Shown here: positions 14,722-23,400 of the stretch, one piece after another
How the letters are laid out: every line of letters begins with the position of its first letter
Position numbering within the stretch: the first letter of the stretch is position 1
DNA from: CAZKRU01 sp964555235
GTDB lineage: Bacteria; Verrucomicrobiota; Verrucomicrobiia; Methylacidiphilales; CAMAQI01
Assembly (NCBI GenBank): GCA_964555235.1
Contig: CAZKRU010000028.1
Span: 1 to 47,109 of the forward strand
Length of the DNA stretch: 47,109 bases
Direction: 5' to 3'
Position numbers and translations under genes: made by a program
The notes under the pieces: generated by a model
What the model was told of the DNA's origin: nothing
Seen by the model: the letters and a program-made list of their open reading frames with translations, nothing else
Database searches by the model: none

Positions 14722-16149
14722 TCAATCCCCTTTTCCGGCACCAATCGCCTCCCACCGCGCCCGAGCCTGACGCATCCAGAGATCCACCGTGCGTCTCCCC
14801 AATGCGGGATCTTTTCGCCACTGACCTGCCATCTCATTCGCCTCTTCCTCGGAGATCATTGGAGTCTGTAACTTTTTCAAAACCTCTGAGCGCCGCGGCT
14901 CCGGCAGTGATTGAACCGTCGCCCATGCCTTTCGGAGTTGAGGATGCAAATCGATGATCGTCGCCCCGATCAACTCATTCAGGACACTCCATCGTTTCGC
15001 TCCCTTTTCTCGATCATAAACCAAGCCGCCCTCTTCAGAGAATGGATTCATCGGAACCGAAGCCAAGGCTTGCGGATCTTCATACAGCACAGGCAAGACC
15101 CCCATTCGGGAAATTCCATATTTCACCGAACCTCCCGGAGATCCTTTGGGAGTCATCCAGAGCCGCTGCCCTTTCTCCGAAAGGACAAAATTGACAAAAG
15201 CCTTTGCAACCTCGGCATGAGGCGCTCCTTTTAAAATCGCAATCCCATCGGGAACAATCACCGCCAGATGCTCAGGGACCCGAAAGGAGACCCGATCTTT
15301 TCCGAGAAACGCCTGTTGCGTCATCCCGTTAATATCAATAGTGATGGCATAAGCCGCCTCCCCCAACGCCACTTCCTTCGTCGGTGCGGAACTGGTCTGT
15401 AAAAATGACCTCGTGTTTCCTCCCAGTCCGTACAAAACCGCCCATCCCTTCTCCCACCCATAAGCCTGCAGGATCAGTTCGTAAATCATGTGAACACTTC
15501 CGCTTTTTCGGGGATCGCTCGCACTGACCCACCCACGCAATCGGGGATCCGCCAAATCCTCCCACGTCTTCACCTCCGGTAATCCCAACCGTCGGACCAA
15601 GGGAACATTCTCCAAAAATCCAAAGGAGGCCAGCGCCGTTCCAAAATACATGGAATCAACATCTACCAATTCAATCCCTCGAACAGAGGAAGGAAGTCCC
15701 TCCCCTATTTCCGGCTTTAATTCGCAGCGCTGAAGATGGCCTTTTCGTTTTTGATTTTCGTACGGATCCATCCCCCCCCCAAAAAAGAGATCAATCCCGC
15801 ACGACTCGGGAGTCGCCAGATAACTCGCATTCAACACCTTTTCGATTTGCGACGTCCCACCGACCTCCTTCCAGCGCAGATGCACTTCACGCCCATACGT
15901 TTTTCGATAGTCCTCCTCGAACGCTCGGGTAAACTCGTACTGAATTCCATCCCAATGCGGCGAAATCAGAATCAACTCATCGGCTTTTCGCTCCGAAGCG
16001 AAAAGCCCCACTGAAAACAGAACCAAGAAAAGGATGAGGTGGATGGTTTTTCGCGCAGAGACGCTGAGACCGCTGAAAACTTTTAAATGCAAAATCTTCT
16101 CTGCGGCACTGCGCCTCTGCGCGAAAAAAAATTTAATCATTAACCTCAT
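14722..16149 (-). CDS. ABC-type extracellular solute-binding protein (iron/polyamine type family 1)
   Basis: The 475-residue frame encodes a periplasmic binding protein like the AfuA/FbpA and spermidine-binding class: DELILISPHWDGIQYEFTRAF at mature residue 1 on, DLFFGGGMDPYE, VKTWEDLADPRLRGWVSASDPRKSGS, YAITIDINGMT, then PDGIAILKGAPHAEVAKAFVNFVLSEKGQRLW. A hydrophobic signal segment (HLILFLVLFSVGLFA) precedes it. The first 30 or so residues are encoded by a dispersed repeat (16048-16130), so the native start may lie downstream, perhaps at a TTG near residue 20, or the repeat has replaced the original start. No permease or ATPase genes are adjacent, so the ligand is unknown. Confidence 0.8.
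   Translation of the reverse strand: MRLMIKFFFAQRRSAAEKILHLKVFSGLSVSARKTIHLILFLVLFSVGLFASERKADELILISPHWDGIQYEFTRAFEEDYRKTYGREVHLRWKEVGGTSQIEKVLNASYLATPESCGIDLFFGGGMDPYENQKRKGHLQRCELKPEIGEGLPSSVRGIELVDVDSMYFGTALASFGFLENVPLVRRLGLPEVKTWEDLADPRLRGWVSASDPRKSGSVHMIYELILQAYGWEKGWAVLYGLGGNTRSFLQTSSAPTKEVALGEAAYAITIDINGMTQQAFLGKDRVSFRVPEHLAVIVPDGIAILKGAPHAEVAKAFVNFVLSEKGQRLWMTPKGSPGGSVKYGISRMGVLPVLYEDPQALASVPMNPFSEEGGLVYDREKGAKRWSVLNELIGATIIDLHPQLRKAWATVQSLPEPRRSEVLKKLQTPMISEEEANEMAGQWRKDPALGRRTVDLWMRQARARWEAIGAGKGD
16048..16130. repeat. Dispersed hairpin repeat (CGCAGAG...CTCTGCGCG) overlapping a gene start
   Basis: TTTTTCGCGCAGAG at the left and CTCTGCGCGAAAAA at the right are inverted copies, with CGCTGAGACCGCTGAAAAC and TTCTCTGCGG between. 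The same layout occurs at about 1572-1640, a right half at 32921-32955, and a degenerate copy near 38170-38192. It is transcribed as the 5' end of the solute-binding protein gene. Confidence 0.6.
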
Positions 16150-16161
16150 CGTCAGAGCAAC

Positions 16162-16569
16162 TCAATGCGGAATCACCCGAAATCCCGCCTGTTGAAAATG
16201 TCGATCCAACGTCAATGCCTGGGCAATCTCTAACTGACGCATGATGGTAAAACTCAAGCAATCAATCCAATCCCACTCTTTATCTTCATACTTGAGACAC
16301 ATCGCCCACGCCGACTCCAAATAGGGGGCGACCGGATAAATCTCAATACGATAAGAAGCTCGAACCGCACCAATGACTCGAATGGCATGCGATTTCGAAG
16401 CTCGCTTGGTAAGAAGTGAAAAAGCCTCCAGAAGAATCGCCTCATGCGTCACGAAATGTCGCTTGGAATCGGAGTAACACTCCAAAACATCCCCATGATC
16501 CGGATCCGAACGGTCCGCAAAAGAGAAAATGGCCCCGGAATCAAGAAACGTGCGGTTTCGGACGGCCAT
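16162..16569 (-). CDS. vapC: VapC-type PIN-domain toxin
   Basis: The 135-residue product is a PIN-domain ribonuclease of VapC type. It has the N-terminal FLDSGAIFSFAD with the first catalytic Asp, an LLEAFSLLTKRA helix with the second acidic residue, and late WIDCLSFTIM and ALTLDRHFQQAGF segments with the remaining acidic residues. The start MAVRNRTFLDSG is chosen because PIN proteins begin just before the first Asp; the frame is open 16 codons further up. It overlaps the antitoxin gene by 29 bases. Confidence 0.82.
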   Translation of the reverse strand: MAVRNRTFLDSGAIFSFADRSDPDHGDVLECYSDSKRHFVTHEAILLEAFSLLTKRASKSHAIRVIGAVRASYRIEIYPVAPYLESAWAMCLKYEDKEWDWIDCLSFTIMRQLEIAQALTLDRHFQQAGFRVIPH

Positions 16570-16804
16570 AAAGAATCTCTTCCGCATTGCGACCGACCGC
16601 TTCTCCCGAACCTTCAAAATCCCCGGCGATCGCCATCATCGGATCTTCCCGAACCGCCCCCGGTCGATGACGCTGCTCTACTTGATACATCTCCACCATC
16701 TCACGAACCAGTGAAGAAATGGAAACCCCACGACGATTGGCCGTCTCTTTCAAGTAGGTGTAATGCTCGTCTTCCAAAATAAGCTGGGTCCGATGCCGCT
16801 TCAT
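16541..16804 (-). CDS. vapB: Ribbon-helix-helix antitoxin paired with VapC
   Basis: The 87-residue product has an N-terminal ribbon-helix-helix DNA-binding fold (RTQLILEDEHYTYLKETANRRGVSISSLVREMVEMY). The C-terminal tail (about 45-87), with Asp, Glu and Gly, would wrap the toxin. It precedes and overlaps the PIN-domain gene, the standard antitoxin-first order, and would autoregulate the pair. It is closest to CopG-like VapB antitoxins. Confidence 0.78.
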   Translation of the reverse strand: MKRHRTQLILEDEHYTYLKETANRRGVSISSLVREMVEMYQVEQRHRPGAVREDPMMAIAGDFEGSGEAVGRNAEEILYGRPKPHVS

Positions 16805-16874
16805 GATTACATCCTATCATTACATCATCATAAGTCAAGAATCAGGAATAACATCCCCGCAAAAAAACAAACCA

Positions 16875-16932
16875 CATCTCCCTTGAAACCGTTTTTACTT
16901 TCGCGTTATTTCGCGTGTTTCGCGGGAAAAAA
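16875..16932. repeat. TTTCGCG-rich short repeat
   Basis: The gap between the antitoxin and the M48 gene holds TTTCGCG, TTTCGCGTG and TTTCGCGGG in close succession (about 16901-16926). It looks like a degenerate member of the CGCG-type dispersed repeats in this genome. No gene is seen here. Confidence 0.4.
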
Positions 16933-16937
16933 TCAGC

Positions 16938-17741
16938 TTATTTTTCCAACCGCTCCAACCGATGCTTCAACGGAGGATGCTTCGAAAATGCATACGCTTC
17001 CCCCTTCTTCATCTCATAAAGCCTTACCAAAAATCGACGTAATCCATTCCGATCAAACCCCGCCGCGTCTGCAATCTCCCGACCCGTGTGATCGGCATCA
17101 TGCTCGGTATTGGTATTATAGGTGACATTAAATCCGGATTGCACGAGATTCCCAATCACATCGTCAAAGGCTCCGAAACTCCCCGCCCCTGCCGCCCCCG
17201 AAGCCACTTGAACGAAACCTTTGGTCATTTTGCTTTGAGAAACGATTTTCAATGCATGACGATTCGTGACATGCGCGATTTCGTGCGCAAGCACTCCTGC
17301 CAGCTCATCATCGTCTTTCGCCATCTCATAGAGTCCTTTCGAGACGAAAACATATCCTCCCGGAGCCGAAGCCCCTTCAATCCCTTCGGAATTCAACACT
17401 CCAAAAACAAACGGGGAATTCGCCCGGATCGAATATCGAACCAACGCCTTCCCAATCGTCGCAACACGCTTGGTCGCTTCTTCATTCTTCCAAACCCCGC
17501 CGTTGTTCGAAACAATCGCCACGGCCACCGAACCCCCAATCGCCGCTTCTTCCTTGGCTCCAATTCCAGCAATCCCCTTCGCAAGATTTCCAGCCCCCTG
17601 CGCCGTTTTCACGGCATCGACATCACCTGTGGGGAGCCCTGGTACGCTCGGAATCCCAGGAATTCCGAACTGCGCCGAAGCACTCCATACACAAACAAAA
17701 CCGAGTACTAATCCCAAAAACCAGCGTTGAAGCGTTGTCAT
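16938..17741 (-). CDS. M48-family zinc metallopeptidase, exported
   Basis: The 267-residue product has a signal peptide (cleaved near SASA-QF), a Gly/Pro-rich linker, and an M48 domain: ASAPGGYVFVSKGLYEMAKDDDELAGVLAHEIAHVTNRHAL, with HEIAH at 153-157. A downstream EHDADHTG supplies the third zinc ligand, and the C-terminal FSKHPPLKHRLERL is conserved. It resembles short periplasmic proteases of the BepA/YcaL class that act in outer-membrane quality control, without the TPR part. It is coupled by ATGA to the preceding SH3 gene. Confidence 0.88.
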   Translation of the reverse strand: MTTLQRWFLGLVLGFVCVWSASAQFGIPGIPSVPGLPTGDVDAVKTAQGAGNLAKGIAGIGAKEEAAIGGSVAVAIVSNNGGVWKNEEATKRVATIGKALVRYSIRANSPFVFGVLNSEGIEGASAPGGYVFVSKGLYEMAKDDDELAGVLAHEIAHVTNRHALKIVSQSKMTKGFVQVASGAAGAGSFGAFDDVIGNLVQSGFNVTYNTNTEHDADHTGREIADAAGFDRNGLRRFLVRLYEMKKGEAYAFSKHPPLKHRLERLEK

Positions 17742-18223
17742 TTTCCAGCCCCCGCGTACTCACCCATCTGGTGATCCTTTAAATACTGCGTCACCATCGC
17801 TTTGCTCACGGAAGCGTTCTCTTTTTCCAACCACTCCAAATCATTCGCACTCGCCTGCTTTCCCTGACGAGCCGCATACGCCTTCGCGTCTTTATCCAAT
17901 CCTCGCGACGCCAATGAGGTCGAAACATCCGTCGAAGCACTCGGAAGAGCATCTGCTTTATTGGCATCAGGCGGCTTTTCCGTCACTAAATTTCCAAAAT
18001 AAACCCAGCCGACTTTCCCCTCGCTCGAAAGCTGAACCCAACGGCCTTCCACCGCCTTCACGGCATAGGATTTTCCCCACGTCAATTTTGCCACGGTCTC
18101 TGCATCCGGAGAAGCAGAACTCAGAAGCGGCGCCTGATCCCGCTTCACATAAACGGTCTGTCCTTTTTCTAATGCCAGCGCAGTGACCAACAATATCCCA
18201 CAAATCGAGAGAATTCGGATCAT
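17738..18223 (-). CDS. Exported SH3-domain protein
   Basis: The 161-residue product has a signal peptide (MIRILSICGILLVTALA-LE) and a bacterial SH3 domain (about 20-78) with VYVKRDQAPLLSSASPDAETVAKLTWGKSYAVKAVEGRWVQL and KVGWVYFGNLV. A charged helical tail follows. The ATG at 18223 is chosen because it gives the signal peptide; the frame is open 12 codons further. Its stop overlaps the M48 peptidase start, so the two are likely partners in the periplasm. SH3 domains often bind peptidoglycan or partner proteins. Confidence 0.8.
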   Translation of the reverse strand: MIRILSICGILLVTALALEKGQTVYVKRDQAPLLSSASPDAETVAKLTWGKSYAVKAVEGRWVQLSSEGKVGWVYFGNLVTEKPPDANKADALPSASTDVSTSLASRGLDKDAKAYAARQGKQASANDLEWLEKENASVSKAMVTQYLKDHQMGEYAGAGK

Positions 18224-18318
18224 GTCCCAAACCCTAAACAGGATTTTTTTAAATTCCAATCCCCATTTTCTTCTTCAATTTTTCCAGAATCCCGCTATCC
18301 CATGAATGAGCATCGCAC

Positions 18319-18389
18319 GCGGGTGTAGTTCAATGGTAGAACGGCAGCTTCCCAAGCTGCATACGAGGGTTCGATTCCCTTCACCCGCT
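18319..18389 (+). tRNA. tRNA-Gly (anticodon CCC)
   Basis: The acceptor stem GCGGGTG pairs with CACCCGC. The D-arm (TAGTTCAATGGTAGA), the anticodon arm GCAGC-TTCCCAA-GCTGC and the T-arm GAGGG-TTCGATT-CCCTT are all intact. The anticodon CCC reads GGG. No CCA is encoded at the 3' end. Confidence 0.95.
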
Positions 18390-18476
18390 TTCGCCTTTGC
18401 CAAGGCTTCGGCGAATTCCTCACTCCAACATTTTTCGATATCAAACGACTTGTGTCTACCCCCGGTGGCGAAAGCG

Positions 18477-18504
18477 GCCCGCCATAGGCCTTGCGACGGC
18501 GGGC
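18477..18504. repeat. GC-rich palindromic repeat
   Basis: GCCCGCC and GGCGGGC form a perfect 7-bp stem in the 198-base space between the tRNA and tpsB. A similar but longer palindrome is at 46905-46940. No gene is visible in this space. Confidence 0.45.
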
Positions 18505-18587
18505 TTCAGTCCCTATTATTCTTGGGATTATAAATGTGACAATGAGAAATGTTTTACGGCACCGTAGTCGAAATCAATCTCATCCAA

Positions 18588-20405
18588 TTAATAACTCATA
18601 ACGACCGACAAGTGTCCCCGACTACTCCCCCGACCCGCTCCTGCTTGAGCCGAATCCGTTAACTGAAAACCGTAGTCAAATCGAAGATTCATCCAAGTAT
18701 TGAATGAATAGCGCATCCCCGGCCCAATACTTGACAAAATCACATGCGGATCCTCACCAGAGAGAAGCGTATCATTTTCGGCCACCCCGTAATCCCAAAA
18801 TAAGAGTGTCTGCAACCGGTCTTTTCCAATCTCCTTTGAAAATTCGTCTTGAATGAAACCGGATAAACTCTGAGAAGGAAAACGCAGCTCATTGGTGATT
18901 CTCCAAGCACGGTCGCCGCTTCCCTCCCACTCTTCATATCCACGAATACTATCCGCCCCCCCGAGCCCCATTTTTTCACTTTGAATGAGATTGCATTGTG
19001 TCCATTGAGCGTTCCCATGCAACATCCACGAAAATCCATAAGGGAGACGATTTACCCTTTGAAAGTCACACGTCTGATAGTTATATTTGGCTTTTGCTTG
19101 GGATCGAAATCTTTGAAAACTAACATCATCATGATGAAGGGTTCCCTCATTCAAACTAATAAACGTCCGCACCCCGAATGAAGTGCTGCCATACGGATCA
19201 GGGAGGGATCCTCCATATTGTAAAACAAATTGATTCACTTCATAAGTATCCGCTGAGACGCTAATTCCACTAAATTCCAAATCATTATTGGACTGTTTAA
19301 AATCACCCCCCACCTGAAGCTCATGCTCATATTTCAACACGTTTACCAATGGAACGATGTAACGAGCACTGGTTTGCCAGGTCACCCCATTTTGCTTAAA
19401 AACAGCGGATGGAAAAATCGGCTCTACCGTGGCATGACTCCCATAAATTAATATTTTATGACGCCAAGGCAATGGAACGAGATAACTCCCTGAATGAGCA
19501 AGTAACATTTTCATGTCAGCGCTCGTCGTATACTGATAGTTCATCTCATGCCCGAGCCCCCATACATCTCCATAGTTGAATCCAATAAATTGACGTTCAT
19601 CTCCGGTAAAGTCGCTCCCTGTTTCATTATATCCATAATAAAACCGAACCGGAAAACGGTCTTTTACCTGAAGCGTGACATCCGTTTCGCCCGTTTCGCT
19701 GCCACGTGAATAAATTAAGTTTGTCTGTCGAAATGAATTTTGATTTACCCAATCCAAATCAGAAAAGATGATTGAAGATCGAAGCGCCTCTCCCTTGTTA
19801 AGCCTGAAATTGTTCGTAATTTGTTCTGAAGAAAACCAGCGATTCCCCTCCACCTTGATTCCCCCTAATTTACCGATAATGACCAAAATCTGCAGTGTCC
19901 CCGTCCGCACTTCCTGCTCTGGAATCAAAACATCCACGACGGAATATTGATGAGTTCTGCAGTAAAGAATCACTTCCTGAACGAGCTCGTTTATTTGCTT
20001 AAAAGTAATGGGCCGTCCCAGGTATCGTTGAAATTGAGTCTTCATCTCCAAAACTTCCAATTCAGGAACTCCAACAAGATGAATTCCAGTTTCATTCGAC
20101 CCGTCACTCTTCACATCCTTAGGAAGCCCAATAAAAACAATTCCTTTAAGTTCTGGAATCAATATTTCTTCCGACTCGTTCTTCTCTGCCCTCGAAGAGG
20201 CTCGATCTTCAACTTTAGCGTCCCCATCAGAACGAGGCAACGCGTGCGGCTGTAGACGATTATAATCTTGAGCTTGGAAATCCTGAACTTGAGCTAAATT
20301 TTGGCCAAGCGCAATCCCCAGTAGTCCAAAAATAGAAAGCCAAAAAAAAAGCGCCTTTTTCGCATCACCCCCCTTGAAGCGTACTCCACCGCAAAAGCTC
20401 AACAT
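18588..20405 (-). CDS. TpsB outer-membrane transporter (FhaC/ShlB family)
   Basis: The 605-residue product has a signal peptide, then a POTRA region (about 85-240: LEVLEMKTQFQRYLGRPITFKQINELVQEVILYCRTHQYSVVDVLIP, GKLGGIKVEGNRWFSSEQI). A 16-strand beta-barrel follows with the family motifs SIRGYEEWEGSGDRAWRITNELRFPS (the VRGY-type loop 6 motif) and LLFWDYGVAEND. It secretes the TpsA partner across the outer membrane. The chain ends in Tyr (SVVMSY), typical of outer-membrane barrels. It lies 86 bases after tpsA on the same strand. No terminator is evident. Confidence 0.92.
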   Translation of the reverse strand: MLSFCGGVRFKGGDAKKALFFWLSIFGLLGIALGQNLAQVQDFQAQDYNRLQPHALPRSDGDAKVEDRASSRAEKNESEEILIPELKGIVFIGLPKDVKSDGSNETGIHLVGVPELEVLEMKTQFQRYLGRPITFKQINELVQEVILYCRTHQYSVVDVLIPEQEVRTGTLQILVIIGKLGGIKVEGNRWFSSEQITNNFRLNKGEALRSSIIFSDLDWVNQNSFRQTNLIYSRGSETGETDVTLQVKDRFPVRFYYGYNETGSDFTGDERQFIGFNYGDVWGLGHEMNYQYTTSADMKMLLAHSGSYLVPLPWRHKILIYGSHATVEPIFPSAVFKQNGVTWQTSARYIVPLVNVLKYEHELQVGGDFKQSNNDLEFSGISVSADTYEVNQFVLQYGGSLPDPYGSTSFGVRTFISLNEGTLHHDDVSFQRFRSQAKAKYNYQTCDFQRVNRLPYGFSWMLHGNAQWTQCNLIQSEKMGLGGADSIRGYEEWEGSGDRAWRITNELRFPSQSLSGFIQDEFSKEIGKDRLQTLLFWDYGVAENDTLLSGEDPHVILSSIGPGMRYSFNTWMNLRFDYGFQLTDSAQAGAGRGSSRGHLSVVMSY

Positions 20406-20491
20406 AAATATCTTTGCCTAAAATATTTCACGGGGCGTAAGCCTAGCCAGTCCCACCCGCAGAAGACAATGGAAAATCAATTTCCTCGGAT

Positions 20492-23400
20492 TTACCCTTC
20501 AGTTCGCTTCGTGCGAATCGATGGCGAATCCAGGTCGCTCGTCACCAATGAACTGGTTTGTGTCATCGAAATCGGATCGTAACTCTGTCTGAAACTATAA
20601 TCCATGATTCCTGCCGTCGACGTTTGTCCCTCGAATACCAACTGTTTCACCCCTCCAATTTCCACCAGCCCCATCGTTCCTTGCATCGCAGGGAGCCCGT
20701 TCACCTCGACAAGATTGACCGGCGCTCCTGCGAAATTAACGGTGTTGCTGGGTGGGGGCACCGGAGAAGGAGGAAGAGGAGGCCCCGTCAGCCCTTGAAG
20801 AAACTGAAAGACAAAATGATTTCCTGGCTCAACGGTTCCAGGAGGATTGAGTGCATAGGTTTTTGAATAAAGATCGGTCGATGCGATTCCTCCCTTGTTC
20901 ACAGTCTGATCGCTCACAGAATAAACCAGGAAACGCCCGGCAGCTACCGACAAGACCGCCGGCCCTACCAGGTTTTTAAAATCTCCTGTGGTTGATAGCA
21001 CAAGATTACCCGTTCCGGTTGAAATCATCGAGGCCCCTGAAGCCAGGGTTAAATCCCCTCCAGTGAGCAAGGTAATATCATTCGCGGTGTTGGAACCGCT
21101 CCAGACGCCATCAACCGTCAGATTCGTTCCTGTATTCCCGATATACAACGCCCCAGCCCGTGAAACATTTCCAATCGAGCCGATGGTGATGGAAGAAGCA
21201 TCCAAGGTGATTGCTCCCCCGGATGAGGCGGTCAATCGATTTATGGATAAATTACCGCTATCTGTCACCGCGCCTCCCGCATTCAAATTCAGGGTTCCAC
21301 TCACGGTACTGGCCCCGAGATCAATCGCATTCCTATCCATCAAAGTCACCTGATTGGCCGAGATGATTCCAATGGTGTTAAAATTATTTGTGGACGTGCT
21401 GAGCGTGATATTATTCACCGCTCCCGCCTCCATCGTGGTCGCCCCCGTCACCACCAATGCGCCGCTCTGAGTAATGGCCCCGGAGGTTGCCACTCCAAGC
21501 GTTCCGCTCACCGTACTTGCTCCCAAGATCAGAGCATTGCTATCTGCGAGGAGAACATTTCGACCGGATGTCACTCCGACGGCACTGAAATTATTGGCCA
21601 CATGGTTGAGAGCGATATCATTCCCGGCACCAACAGCTAATGTGGTCAGTCCCGTCACCGCCAAAGCACCGCTCTGGGTAAGAGATCCCGATGCCGTCAC
21701 TCCCAATGTCCCATTCACCGTGCTCGCCCCTAGGACCAACGCATTACTATCTGTCAATAAGACATTGTTGCCCGAGATGATTCCGACCGTGCTGAAATTA
21801 TTGGTCACCGTACTTAGCGTGATATTATTCCCAACCCCCGCCGCCAGGGTGGTTGCCCCAGTCACTGTCAACGCACCGCTTTGTGTGATCGCCCCTACCG
21901 TCGCAACTCCCAACGTCCCGCTCACCGTACTTGCCGCCAAAATCAACGCATTGCTATTCGCCAACAACACATTCAGACCCGACGTCACTCCGAGCGTACT
22001 GAAATTATTCGTCGCCGTGCTCAAGGTAATGTCATTGGCGACACCCGCCGCCAGCGTGCTCACCCCCGTCACCGTCAACGTTCCGCTCTGTGTAATCGCT
22101 CCGGTTGTCGTCACACCCAACGTACCACTCACCGTACTCGCCCCCAAGATCAGTGCATTACTATCCGTCAACAACACATTCCGGCCCGTTGTAATCCCCA
22201 CCGTACTGAAATTATTCGTCGCCGTGCTCAGCGTGATATCATTCGTCGCTCCAGCTGCAAATGTGCTTACCCCTGCCACCACCAACGCCCCACTCTGAGT
22301 CACACTCCCCGCCGAGGTCAGGGCAAAAGTTCCACTCACAGTACTCGCCCCTAAAATAATCGCCCCCGAATCTCTCAATGTCACATTGCGCCCCGACGTC
22401 ACCCCCACCGCACTAAAATTATTCGTCGCCGTGCTCAACGTGATATCCCCTGTCGTCCCTGCCGCCAGTGTCGTTACTCCCGTTACCGTCAACGCTCCAC
22501 TCTGAGTAATCGCACCGACGCTCGTCACCCCAAGGGTCCCGCTCACCGTGCTTGCCCCCAAGATAATGGCTCCCGCATCCCTCAATGTTACATTCCGACC
22601 CGATGTCACTCCGACCGTACTAAAGTTATTCGTCGATGTGCTCAACGTAATATCATTCCCCGTCCCTACCGCCAGCGTGCTGATTCCCGACACCGTCATT
22701 GCCCCACTCTGGGTAATCGCTCCCGCAGTCGTTACCCCAAGCGTTCCAGTCACCGTACTCGCTCCAAAAGCAAGCGTGTTGATATCCGCCAGCAAGACAT
22801 TGCGACCGGAAGTAATCGCCACGGTACCAAAATTATTCGAGGCGTTATTTAAAGTAATATCGTTTGCCGTTCCAGATGCCAACGTCGTCGTTCCTGCGAT
22901 CACAAGCACCCCCGTCTGCGTCAGAGCACCCGAGGTGACGCTTAAATTTCCTGTGAGTGTCTGAGCTCCGAGTGCCAGCGCCGTCGTGTCGCTGATGGTT
23001 ATATTCCGCAAGCCCCCACTTCCGACAAAAGCAACGGTTCCTGTAAAATTATTCCCGGCATTTCCAATAATAATATCCGCTGACGCGGCATTTGCCGTAA
23101 ATGTCGAATTTCCAGTCACCACCAACGCCCCGGTATTACTAATGCTGGCCGTAGTCGCCGTAACCGCCAGCGTTCCAGAGACCGTCGAGGCACCCAGGGC
23201 AATGGCATTCGCATCCACGAGATTCACATTGCGACCCGAGGTGATTCCAACCGTACTAAAATTATTCGTCGTCGTGCTCAACGTAATATCTCCCGTCGTC
23301 CCTGCGGCCAACGTCGTTACTCCGGTTACCGTTAACGCCCCCGTCTGAGTAATCGCTCCGACACTCGTCACTCCCAACGTCCCGCTCACCGTACTCGCTC

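Noticed and set aside
18306..18533. A 75-codon plus-strand frame starting near the tRNA.
   Set aside because: It reads through the complete tRNA-Gly gene and a palindromic repeat.
20492..20720. Contact-dependent inhibition toxin at the TpsA C-terminus, with a small immunity gene.
   Set aside because: The C-terminal 230 residues show no toxin domain or VENN-like boundary motif. The gene ends 86 bases before tpsB with no small gene between.
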